NCBI GenBank assembly: GCA_936432065.2
Contig: OW386285.2
Coordinates: 407,480,547-407,544,546, forward strand
Reading direction: 5' to 3'
Source: Rutpela maculata
Taxonomy: Eukaryota; Arthropoda; Insecta; Coleoptera; Cerambycidae
Length of the DNA stretch: 64,000 nt
Positions 53,713 to 64,000 of the stretch are shown here, piece after piece. A program made the position numbers and the translations under genes. Below the pieces are notes generated by a model. It was not told the origin of the DNA. It searched no databases and was given only the letters and a program-made list of their open reading frames with translations. The first letter of the stretch is position 1, and the number at the start of each line of letters is the position of its first letter.

Positions 53713-54602
53713 ACACTCAAAGAAATAGTATGGGTAAATTCAAAAAAAAAAAAAAATGGTTAACTAACAATATCGTTAATTTTGTTAAACTAAATTATAT
53801 TGATGGTATTTTTAAACAAGAGGTGATTGTTATTTTAATTAATAAAAAGTTGTCGTACAACAAAACAAACATTAACTTAAAAAATAGATGAATAAGACTA
53901 TTATTTTTTTCGTCTGACTATTATTTTGTTGAATTCTGTCAAATTAAACTAGATAATAGTATATTTTATTTTTAACTATTATCGAATTGTAATTCTAACC
54001 CAGTATTAGTTCGCTGTATTATTGTACTTGGTAGACAAACCAATATTATTGTCGTCTTCTAGAAGTTCTAAAAGAGTGACCATAAAATTTGCTTGATTAC
54101 CACGTAGTCTATTACAGAAATTATTCCCAGATGACGCCACATACAAATCACTGACAATAATCAATCATGCATTATCTTATACTCTTATGAATTTATAGAA
54201 AATTAATAACATGATTGCAATGTTCAAATTCTCTCAGGGATCATCGATATATTTGGATGGATCTTATAAACGATCTCTAATCTTTGGTTTGGGTGGTCTG
54301 ATGTCTCAATACTCATCATACAATAAAGTGTAGATCAACCTAAAAATTAGTTGGTGAACAAAAAACAAAGTCGTTGTACTATTTAATTGTAGACCAAATT
54401 GAAAATGGTTAGTGAACATAAAAAAAGTCATTATACTATTTAATTTGTTACAAGAAGATATGATTAGTAAACTACTATTTGTTTACGAAAACAAATAAAG
54501 TTGTATGACTATTCTTTTCTGATTGATTTAACTATGAAACTAGATAGGCGCGATTTCATATGCTCTTTTTGGTTGAATTTACCTATCATTTTCTTTGAGT
54601 GT
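53713..54602. mobile_element. TIR element, 890 bp, with internal repeats
   Basis: The ends ACACTCAAAGAAATAGTATG and, inverted, ACACTCAAAGAAAATGATAG lead into GGTAAATTCAA on both sides, about 30 bp in all. Inside are a 15-A run (53742-53756) and three tandem ~62-bp units between 54333 and 54515 (GTAGACCAA.., ACTATTTAATT). No coding frame. Target duplication is not clear. Confidence 0.75.
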
Positions 54603-56218
54603 AATTACTAAGTATAAATAGTCCTCTTTTTGGGTCTACTTCATCATATATATTTTGTATATATTAGTATGCAGGTGTCACTACACTACACAGAAACGTG
54701 TCCCTATAGATGTGCTCATTTCCACGAATCCACTTGGTATATACAACGTGATTTACCATGATATGCGGAAAATAAAATGATATACTAGTCTTCAATTTGG
54801 GAAAGCCCCTGCAAAATTTTAGAGTGCCCCGAGGTAATTTAGTATGTTAAAAATGGTTAAAATTTACGAAGATACACTACTGTTATTGACTGGTGAAAAA
54901 CATATTGGAGATGTTTATATTTCCTTAATTGGCATAAAAAGTGAAGCCGGTGAGTGCGGTCAAAGTGCCGCGTTTTTTGCTTTCGGTCGAACAATCAGGA
55001 CACCGGCGTGTTATTGACGGGTTTAAGTAAATATCTCTTTTATCTACTTGTTGTTGCAGAGTTCACTAGCAATGTCTTTCTTGATTTATTTCGATTTATT
55101 TCGCTATTTCTGTAGTGTGATTTGATCAAATCCAAAAAGTCACTTCTACCCTCTTCAGCTTTGCTGTCAATAGTGTTAATCTCAAGTCTGATATAGACGA
55201 TCTTTGGATTGGAAGACAAAATTTTAGACACTGCACCATCACACATTACTTCGAAAATTGAATGTCTGTAATATATATCTTTCGAGAATCATATTTCAAC
55301 GCATAGATATATTATTATAAAATATATATTAGGAAAATGCATAAACAAAAAAAATATTATAGAGGTAACATTTCGCAAGATTTTTATTTAAGTGCAAGCG
55401 ACAAAAATTAAAAAAACAATTTTTTTAAATTAAATGATTAATAACTTCTTATTTACTGATTGATTTTCTTCAAAAACAACAGGGTTCTTCCTGTAGGTAA
55501 CTCTAACTTACTTTCCAAATTTCAATATAATCGGACTTTTCTTTCTTAAGTTATCGTGCTTACAAGAAACGTGACGGACGGACAGACGGACATTTTGAAA
55601 ATTGTTCAGAATTCGTTCATTAGCACAATGATATGAAAACTTTTTGTCTACGAGCGATATTTACGGTTTTAGAAATGTGCCGATCAAATACAATATACTC
55701 TTCGTTTTTGCGAAGAGTATAATAATGCAGATATCGATCAAACATTTTTACCAGATATTCTCTCCTATATAGCACGTAAAATTTCAAAAATTTTTCTAAA
55801 ATTTTGCCGAAGTTAAAAATTTTGTTTCAAAATTTCCGTTTTTTTAACTAACTTCTAACCTAATAAAGATATCTCAACGTTCGGGGCTCATTTTATAGTT
55901 TTTTTTTTAATACCTATAACTTTCCCATTTGAACTTTCCTCTTATATTATTAGCCTTCTATTCGCCTTCTATTTAAACGCGAAAAACCGATTTTTCAACT
56001 TTACCAATACCAATCATTATTAGCCAATCGGACACGTTTATTTTGTCATTGTTTCTATGACAACCCACAATTTTTTTGGAAATCTTACTTACCCATGAGC
56101 ACCTACCTATGTGATTAATAAGTGGAAATTTCCCTGGTTTGACAGCAATGATTAAACAATGGCGTTTATATTATGAAAAATATTTGTATCTACTCTTAAT
56201 ATATATACTAATTAACCA
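54603..56218. other. No gene; repeat-type hairpin at 55695-55720
   Basis: Non-coding. A GACGGACGGACAGACGGAC block (55573-55591) is followed by a perfect hairpin, ATACTCTTCG, six-base loop, CGAAGAGTAT (55695-55720). Similar GACGGACAGACGG-plus-hairpin units are common in arthropod dispersed repeats. Short frames here show no family. Confidence 0.45.
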
Positions 56219-57776
56219 ATTAAAAAACCTAAATCTACTCCTCTCAGAAAATCTACACCGTTTTCATTTTTCTTGGCACCTACAAATAAAGAGGAGGTCG
56301 AGGATACAATAAAGTCATTAAAAAATGGAAAAGTCCCAGGATATGATATGATTAAAGCAGACACACTTAAAGAAATTGTAGGAGATATATCCGAGCACAT
56401 ATCATTTCTAATCAATAAAATATTTGATACAGGTATATGCCCCTCGGCTTTTAAGACAGCAGTAATACAGCCCATATTTAAAAATGGAGACAAAAGTGAA
56501 CCTATATCCATTATTAATAGCATAGCCAAAATATTTGAAAAAATTGAAAAAATTTTAAGAGCCAGAATTAATAACTATAATAAAAAGAATAATTTAATTT
56601 CAGACAGGCAATATGGCTTTCAAGAGAAAAAATCTACGCAAGACGCAATTGCATTCTTAACATCAAAAATATGCAAATCGTTGGATGAAAGCAAACCAAA
56701 TCTGTGCGTGTTCTTAGATCTTGCCAAGGCATTTGACACCGCTAGCCACCCACAATTATTAGAAGCTTTAGAAGATCTCGGATTTAGAGGCCCAATATTG
56801 AAATTATTAAAAAGTTATTTATGTAATAGGAAACAAGTCGTTAAAATAAATTCTGTATTGAGCAAGGAATGCGTTGTTGAATACGATGTACCACAAGGTA
56901 CAGTATTAGGTCCAATACTTTTTATATTATATTTAAATAACTTATTTAGCTTAAAAACTAAAGGGACTGTGATCAGTTTTGCGGATGATACAGTAATCTT
57001 CTACGAGGACAGAACTTGGCAGGACCTAAAAATACACGCAGAGGAGGATTTAAAAAAAATTAAAAACTGGTTTGACTCTAAATTGCTTACCATAAACTTT
57101 ACTAAAACGAAATACGTACCATTCAGCTGCTATGAGAGAAATATGGACCATTTTAGATCTCTTGAAATTGATACTGACACCGAAATAGAAGTAGTCGATT
57201 CAGTAAAGTACCTAGGTATTACTATAGATAAACATATGAAATGGGACCAACACCTTTACAAAGTATGCAATACTCTAAGAAGTATACTATACAAATTTAA
57301 ATATCTAAAAACTATTCTTGACATTCCCGAGTTAAGAGCAATATATTACTCTCTAGTAGAATCAAGACTCTCCTATGGGATTGTCGGCTGGGGGAGGTGC
57401 TGTACAGGTTCATATAAAAAAACTTGAAATAATCCAAAAAAGGTTCCTAAAAATTATTCTCAATAAACCTAACACCTATCCTTCCGATAATCTTTATAAG
57501 GACGCTAATCTACTTGATATAAGACAGTTATTTTATTACAGTGTGATTATGAATACATATAAGAGGAAGCATTTATTAAGACCTGTTGACACTTATCAGA
57601 CAAGAAGTAAAACAACATCCTACAGAACTCCATTCTCTATAAAATCAATCGGACGAAGAAATTTTGCGTATTTCTCTCCCAGATTTTACAATCTTCTTCC
57701 AGACGAGGTAAAAAACATAAATTCTATTAATTTATTCAAAAAAAAAGGTCAAACAATTTATTTTAAAAACCAATAG
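56219..57776 (+). pseudogene. Non-LTR reverse transcriptase, nearly intact, one frameshift
   Basis: Order: FFLAPTNKEEVEDTIKSLKN (~56264), GKVPGYDMIKADTLK, FKTAVIQPIFKNGDKSEPIS (~56450), IINSIAKIFEKIEKIL (~56510), DRQYGFQEKKSTQDAIAFL (~56605), LDLAKAFDTASHPQLL (~56715), DVPQGTVLGPILFILYLNNL (~56885) and the catalytic FADD at 56978-56989. Then LTINFTKTKYVPF, YLGITIDKHMKWDQHL and SLVESRLSYGIVGWG. A one-base shift at about 57400 joins the C terminus (IKKLEIIQKRFLKIILNK to IYFKNQ). FKNGDKSEP.SI..I.K (not the usual NYRPIS) marks a family distinct from the others here. Confidence 0.88.
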
Positions 57777-58256
57777 AATAGAATTGCACAAGCTCATCGA
57801 CATGAATGAACATTAGTAAATCTTGTTTTAGGTATAATTGCTATATTTAATTTTAACATATTAGGATATAGTTATATTACAAAATATGTAGTTAGGTGTA
57901 TGTGTATGCATGTGTGTGTATGTCTATTTTATGTGTATGTATCAAAATACCCATATAGATAGTTAATTGTTTTCTTGAAATTAATTGGAATAAGTTCTCA
58001 TACTCTGATGATTACTTAGTTCCATGAGGCTACTTTATATAATGTGTATGATCATAAATAAAACTTATTAACTATTTTACTCACAGACAGTCCAGACTTT
58101 GTGAGTTATTTTGTTTATTTGAGTTTATTTGACATAAATATATATAAATTATATTTGTTATTTTTCTATTATATTTTTTATTATAAATACTCTACATATA
58201 TACTATGTAATAATGAATTATTCTGCAAATAAACATATATTATTATTATTATTATA
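56219..58256 (+). mobile_element. 5'-truncated non-LTR retrotransposon with ATT tail
   Basis: This begins just after the endonuclease region and runs through the RT (stop at 57776). A ~460-bp UTR with TGTGTATG repeats (57895-57945) follows, then an ATT microsatellite tail (58238-58256). Confidence 0.8.
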
Positions 58257-59610
58257 TTAATGAACTGCTTTTGATCAATTAATAGTATCCATAAACAAAC
58301 AGCGTGAGTTATAATGCGTGAGTTATTATAACTACCTAGGTACAGAGCCAATCACCTTTATTTTCATGCCTAGCCTATCCAATGGACGTAACGCGCAACA
58401 CACGAAGGTGGAGCCAGGGAGGTACTGACAGATTATTCCCGTTAATATCTATAAAGATTTTCTGAAATGTCACAAAATGCTACTTTTGATTCGTTCGTGG
58501 CGAGCCGAATTTTCGAATTTCGCCGTGCAATTTGCGATCAGGTTTATCTGGAAGACTTCCTCTTTACGTCGCGACATCGTAAGGCCGTCCCAATGGTGTT
58601 TTTCGAAAAATATGAACGTGTCAAGATGCATGTTTTTGTAATTTTTTCGACTCCGAAATGTAGGCTGTTTTTTGTTATTTTTCGCAGATATCTCTGAAAC
58701 GGTGAGAGTTAGCTCGAAACAAAAAACAAGGTCAAACGAGTATTTTCCACTACGAATCTTTTAATCTTTTGCTATCATCAGAATTTTGAAATTTTTTTTC
58801 ATTTCGGAGATAACTACTGAAATGTCGGCCTTGTACGGCAAAAAATCGCAAATTTTGAGCTTCTACAGTTGGCAACTTTTTAATCTTGGCTCCTACGCCA
58901 AAAGACTACTGTAGTTAACTCAAATAGAATTAAATTTGCTAAAACCCCCTTTTTTTTATTTTTTGAATTCCGACAAAAATGAAGGAATTAGAGGGGGCGG
59001 GATTTGGGACTTTTTCTTTTCGGTAAAATTTCTCCATTTTGTCACCGTAATTAATCGGTAATTAACTGAAATCGATCTCATATACGATGTTCACTTAATA
59101 TCATGTACTACTTTAACGCTCCGTTAATCTTGGCCCTTCGAAACAGTTTTCTGAGAAAAATTATGTTTTTAAAATTTACATACACTCTGTAGGAAGACGT
59201 GTAATTTCTTACATTTCCTCGAATATCTCGATAATTATCGTTATTTTCGAAAAATTTGTAGACAGCTTATGTAAAGAGATTTGATTGAACTTTCCGACGC
59301 TAAATTTTTGCTCTAACATAGAAAACAAGACTTTTGACCGGATATGCGCTCTGGGCTATTGCAGTTCGCGGAGATGTTTTGCATTTTCTGCCGCGTAATA
59401 TTAATCTACAAAGCTGATTTTTTGACTACAAGCAGTTTATGCACTATTTCGATTAAAAATCACATTCTACCTCCGCTTAAAGGTGGCTAAATCTTTGATG
59501 ACAACAAATATAAAAAGGTGAACAAAAATTACATTTTACAGTTAATTTTATTAATAAACAAACTGAGTAATTTAAACAAAATTTTCTCAATTTAATATTT
59601 ATTGTTATAA
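58257..59610. other. No recognised gene
   Basis: Non-coding. A short plus-strand frame (58467-58697) has no family resemblance. Confidence 0.45.
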
Positions 59611-59623
59611 TCGTAGATAAAGT

Positions 59624-59752
59624 ATAGTATTCAACTTACGGTAATGGTAATAACTCACTTGATGAATTACAGCACTCGCCTACGGCTCGTGGTGTAAACT
59701 TTCATCTGCGTCAGTTATTACCTACATTACCGCTCGTTGAATAATATACTAT
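59624..59752. mobile_element. Hairpin MITE, second copy of the 23.3-kb family
   Basis: ATAGTATTCAAC.. and ..GTTGAATAATATACTAT are inverted ends. The inner GGTAATAACTCA pairs with TGCGTCAGTTATTACC around a GGCTCG-bearing loop. Immediately upstream is TCGTAGATAAAGTATAGTA, like TCGTAGGTAAAGCATAGTA beside the 23236-23363 hairpin. Confidence 0.7.
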
Positions 59753-60259
59753 TATATTTATTTTAAATTAACTTAGTACAATTCTGGCTTACTATGTTTC
59801 CTTACATCATTAACTAATTCCAAATGCTCTAAAAATTCCACTTGTACATCTTTCTTTCCTCAGAAATAAAGCACAGAGCCGTTTTATGACATATTTCGAG
59901 ACACTTGTGATTCCATGGCTAACTATTAGCGATTTTTTTAGGGGATATTATTTGTCACCACTTTAAATCACAGCAAATATCATTTCATCTTGGTTTCCCT
60001 TTACTGTAGTATAAAGATTGCATACGAAATAAATTATTATGACTAATATTAATTCGCTATATTATTTTTATGCGACTAGAGTGTAGGGAATATAAGAAAT
60101 AAGTATACTAAACTTGTTTTAATTTTACTTCACTTATTCCATATTTTATCTATTATTAAATATTTAATTTCACTAAGATATGAGGAAACCACATAAAAAA
60201 ATAAAAACCAAAAAAATTATTTTTACAATTAATTATTTTTTATTTATTTGCTTTTATCA

Positions 60260-60908
60260 TGATTAGAGAATATTATTTAGGTATTATGCAAATCACAACT
60301 TACACACTTTTTTATTTATTATGAAAATACCTACTTTCTGTATATTGTTGCCCTAATCTGGGCACGCTAATATACTAGTTAGGTAAATACTTTAAAACAC
60401 TTATTATTGGAGAACCAATCAAAACAACTACTCTCCTAGCTAATACTGACGAAGTATTGAATCATGTAATTCAATACTTCGTCAGTATTAGCTAGAAGAG
60501 TAGTTGTTTTGATTGGTTTTTCAATAATGAGTGTTTTAAAGTGTTTTGCTAAGTAGTATATTAGCGTGACCCGGTTAAGGTACCAATATACAGAAAATAG
60601 ATAATTTCATATTAAATAAAAAAGTGTAAATGACTAAATGTAAATAAATGATTTAAGTATTTTCAATATTTTTTTTCTTTAAAATGCTAAGAATCCTATC
60701 ATGTAATTCAATACTTCGTCAGTATTAGCTAGGAGAGTAGTTGTTTTGATTGGTTCTCCAATAATAAGTGTTTTAAAGTATTTACCTAACTAGTATATTA
60801 GCGTGCCCAGATTAGGGCAACAATATACAGAAAGTAGGTATTTTCATAATAAATAAAAAAGTGTGTAAGTTGTGATTTGCATAATACCTAAATAATATTC
60901 TCTAATCA
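60260..60908. repeat. Perfect 203-bp inverted repeat enclosing a diverged third copy
   Basis: 60260-60462 and 60706-60908 are inverted and, by my reading, identical over all 203 bases. Between them, 60468-60690 is a diverged copy in the orientation of the right one. At the centre, GAAGTATTGAAT and ATTCAATACTTC form a tight hairpin. The unit includes GATTAGGGCAACAATATACA and has no gene. Confidence 0.85.
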
Positions 60909-61114
60909 AAAAAATTAATCTAACACCGGCACAAGCGTACAAAATTTTGCAAACAAGTTTTTTTTTGTCAAGTAATTTTGGTCTAAAATTTTCTTACCGA
61001 ATTTCTCTCACTCTTGAATTAAAAATCCGGAAATTTTTTCTCGCTCACGAATTTTTAAAGAAAATTCGGACCTCAAGAAAATTTCCGGAAATAATTCAAA
61101 CACTAGGGAGATTG
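60909..61114. other. No recognised gene
   Basis: Non-coding. Confidence 0.4.
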
Positions 61115-62035
61115 TAAGTGAAAATTTAATTGAACCAACTGCAACTGTATGTAATTGACAAGGAGGTTGAATAAATAAGGAGTCGCCATAAGAAGCAGAA
61201 TGTAGCAGCACATTCCTCATTTTAGTATGATCGAAACGTCAACAAAACGCGACATGTATCTTGGTTTAATATTGTTATAAAATAAATGTTTTTGATAGAA
61301 AATAGTGTTTTTCGCCATAACATATGATTTCGTGTCCGCCAAGTAGCTGTACAAATCAAAGTAGTATTGATAAGAAGAAATGTTTTGGAATCACTTTTCA
61401 TAGGTTAAAACAGGTCCGTACTCAAAAGATATGTTGAAACTATTTTCTATTTATTTTAGATTATATTATATTATATTTGCTTGAAATGTGAAACCGTCAT
61501 CTCATTAATTACTCTACTGGCTTGATATATGGTAGTATCAATGTGTAAAGTCAACTAACATGTATCTCCTCAAATGCTGCATAAACTTTTTTTAAATCAG
61601 GACCTGGCGAGCTGTTCATGACAGTATGATCAGAAGCCACGCCTTCTGCGGCCGTTTCTCATTGTAGGATATAAGCTTTATGACTACTCCTTATTTATAT
61701 TCTACCTCCATGGTAATTGACCGCAACGCTATAAATAATATATCCGCAATTTTTTAAACGTTCAATTAAACTGTTTATTTTAATAATAATTAATGAATTA
61801 TTCAATTATCGTAAAAAAGGAATTACTGTCATGAAAATACAAGTGCTAAATAAACGAAAAAGATCCTGCAGATAATTCATTTGCATTTTAAAAGCTATTG
61901 ATAAATTTTTAAGAAGATTTTTTAATGAATTTAATAGAACCAACTGCAACTGTATGTAATTAATCGCAACGCCATAAATAACTTGTCCGCAATTTCTTAA
62001 ACGTCCTGTTAAGCGGTTTATTTCAAATTTCATTA
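61115..62035 (+). repeat. Dispersed direct-repeat fragments
   Basis: GAACCAACTGCAACTGTATG recurs at ~61132 and ~61937. A longer block (AATTGACCGCAACG, ATAAATAA, TCCGCAATTT, TTAAACG, TTTATTT) occurs at ~61715-61790 and ~61955-62030. These are direct copies of one unknown repeat. Confidence 0.6.
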
Positions 62036-63779
62036 GTACACTAGACCGAGAACGTGACCTGCCCAGAAAATAGTAAAAAGACGTTCCTCACTCACCGAAA
62101 AATACGCCGGGAGAACTGCAACGCGCTATTTTATTCCAGTTCTGTAACTCCTGAGAATCCTTTGTAAACATCTGGCATTAACTGACATCGTCGGAGATAT
62201 CCTTACGTGCTTTGGTATATTGGCTTTTTAAAGCGCGTAGGCAGAGATTGCAGAATATATTCCAGATTTAAACACAAGACGCTATATTATGCTGTTCTTT
62301 TGCCGAATCTGACAAGAGCTTTGAGTCCAACAATAGTGCATTGCAATACGGAAAGGGTCTTATTGCAACGAAGAATGAAAGTTAGAACAGAAGCATTAGC
62401 GACTGTTCCAATTGTACGAGTTTTACAGTGTCTCTTTCCACCCGTGTAACGCATACTATTTTCTCTTGTTGTAACACTAGTATTAATAAAATTAAACAAT
62501 ATCGATTTCATTAAAACTAAAACCGTTTTAATTTAAGTAACAAACTTCTTATGTAAGTAACACTTTAGTGTAGCGGCGTGAGCCCCCAAAGATGCATATT
62601 TAGCGAGCAACCTCTCAATGGGGTAGAACAAAAGAAACTATATATGAAAATGTAGGTCATAACTTATCATATCAGGAAATGCATGTTATCCAATCTATAA
62701 GTTGGTACACGGTAGTTACAGCCCAGAAAGTAACTTTTTTAAAACATGTGTTTTTACTTACCATTTTTACTCTAATTCGATAAAAATACATGACAGGGGA
62801 TATTTTTTTATGCCAAAATATACACAATTATTTGCTGAATTCGTCCATACATACCAACTATAAAAAAAATCGAAAAAATAATCATTCACGGTAAGTTCAA
62901 ATGGGGAGTAACAGTGTGTGTGCTACGGTAAGTCCAAACTTCTATTGGCCATAACTTTTGATTTCACGCCTACCAAAATTCTGATACATGCATAGAAAAC
63001 TTTGTTATTCTCTTAGCTTTAATTTAAGTACAAATACATGGAGGTACGTATTTCATTTTGTGATAATAATAGTATAAATTGTAACACAATGTCACGGATT
63101 TCGGCGTACCAAAACTAAGTCGGTGTTATGAATGCGTGGCCGTGTGCCCTCGAAATCGACCTTATTGCTGATTTGCATAAGGACATGGAAGGGAAAATAT
63201 GCCGTTAACTCATGTTATAGAGTTTTGAGCTGTAATAATGAACAAATATAATTAAGTATGTAAAGTAAAAGTTTTATCTCATGATTTTTAAACATATAAA
63301 CACTTTTAATAATAAATTGACATTTACAAACTAAACAAAAAGTTCTTGTTAAAAATACAAGTTATTGTAGGAAACAAAACTTAGAAGCGAGTTTATATTT
63401 TTAGAGTTATTATTCCGTACATATAAGATATAATGAAATATAAAAGTCTCGTATAGTAAAAGCATTACTCAGTAAAAGCTATATAGACAGCCATTATGAA
63501 CAAAAATAGAATTGCTTTAATTTGTTCATTCAAAATGAAAATATTTATTTCTATAAAACTTTATTTAAAATAATGTCAAACAGTCAAATGAAAAAGAAAG
63601 CCATCACTAAACCTCATCTTATGCATACATGTATAAAAGAACAGAAGGTGACAACAAATATTAGGCTACAAGCATGAGCGTCCACAAAAATATTTTTAGG
63701 GGGAGCATAAAACTAAAGTGAAAAAAACTAAATCAAAATAAAACTAAAGTGAAGAATAAGACAATCTCCTAAAATTCCT
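62036..63779. other. No recognised gene
   Basis: 1.7 kb of AT-rich non-coding sequence. Two short frames at 62.2-62.5 kb overlap on opposite strands and match no family I know. Confidence 0.45.
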
Positions 63780-64000
63780 AGTTCGTATGGGGTACCGCAG
63801 ATCGCAGTGTGTTGGAGCATCTTTTATTCATTATATATGTGATTGATATAAATCATGTCCTAAGATGAAGTTCATATATAAACCTTTTTGAGGATAACAC
63901 ATTAATATATGTAACTGAAAAGAAATCACAGGTATAATGAATAAAGAGCTTTGTATGTTATATATATGGTTCTGGACAAGAAAAAAATGGAAACTCTGTA
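63780..64000 (+). pseudogene. Reverse transcriptase fragment, runs off the window
   Basis: SSYGVPQIAVCWSIFYSLYM in one frame and LEHLLFIIYVIDINHVL in another reflect VPQGSVLGPLLFIIYINDI. The following INLFEDNTLIYVTEKKSQV (~63882-63935) reflects the catalytic FADDTLIY, with Asp-Asp changed. Then WTRKKWKL at the window edge. Heavily decayed. Confidence 0.65.

Noticed and set aside
54333..54515. Regularly spaced repeats considered as a CRISPR array
   Set aside because: Units are diverged, contiguous and AT-rich, with no spacer-like sequences, in a eukaryotic context.
55040..55246. Minus-strand frame starting MCDGAVSKIL
   Set aside because: Short, no domain, no splice or promoter context. Could be a relic but I cannot support a name.
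58467..58697. 76-codon frame starting MSQNATFDSF
   Set aside because: No similarity to any family I know; flanking DNA is repeat-like and the composition matches non-coding sequence.

Overview
This window looks like intergenic or intronic DNA from an insect. It is AT-rich and has no operons, no long single-copy genes and no bacterial signals. Its recognisable content is almost entirely insect-type mobile elements in many stages of decay: CR1/Jockey-type and RNase H-bearing non-LTR retrotransposons, Tc1-like, rosa-type mariner and IS630-like elements, piggyBac, hAT-like elements, a Crypton-type recombinase, foldback elements and MITEs. A beetle or hemipteran would fit, but I cannot fix the order from sequence alone. 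The one stretch that looks like a host gene is a probable single exon of nitric oxide synthase near 39.6 kb (+ strand). If that is right, the surrounding DNA may be intronic.

Layout. 0-6.4 kb: an RNase H remnant; a tandem-repeat unit carrying a hammerhead-ribozyme motif (retrozyme-like); the end of a hAT-like element enclosing a hairpin element; a non-LTR reverse transcriptase (RT). 6.5-9.6 kb: a 291-bp palindromic MITE, an IS630-like transposase relic and a bounded 934-bp Tc1-like element. 12-14.1 kb: a decayed RT split by a 940-bp RNase H-bearing insertion with a 13-bp target duplication. 16.6-18.8 kb: a complete rosa-type (DD41D) mariner with ~300-bp inverted ends, next to a non-LTR tail. 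19.3-21.8 kb: a nearly intact piggyBac with an intron and repeated palindromic subterminal motifs. 22.6-25.2 kb: an element with >400-bp inverted repeats enclosing the C-terminal part of a little-characterised nuclease-like protein. 25.6-29.4 kb: a nearly full-length CR1-type element with an esterase-type ORF1 and an endonuclease/RT ORF2. 30-31.5 kb: an RT relic.

32.1-34.8 kb: a bounded 2.7-kb hAT-like element (8-bp duplication) inserted in another RT relic. 36 kb: a short satellite-like array. 37.2-38 kb: a Crypton-like tyrosine recombinase relic with a small intron. 39.6 kb: the putative Nos exon. 40.2-42 kb: a palindromic element carrying the N-terminal part of what looks like the same nuclease-like family seen at 23.5-24.7 kb. 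42-43 kb: a foldback element with a perfect 8-bp duplication. 44.3-45.4 kb: a BED-finger hAT-like relic split by a 143-bp insertion with a degenerate hammerhead-like core. 45.8-47.6 kb: a foldback element built of ~360-bp repeats. 49-53.3 kb: a mariner MITE and three non-LTR relics. 53.7-54.6 kb: an element with ~30-bp terminal inverted repeats. 56.2-58.3 kb: a fairly intact non-LTR RT. 59.6-60.9 kb: a hairpin MITE and a perfect 203-bp inverted repeat. 63.8-64 kb: an RT relic running off the window.

Nothing here forms a pathway. The relations are those of nested insertion, and several target-site duplications give insertion order and precise element boundaries. All reading was done by eye. 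Identities, clade names and family names marked as inference need alignment searches.
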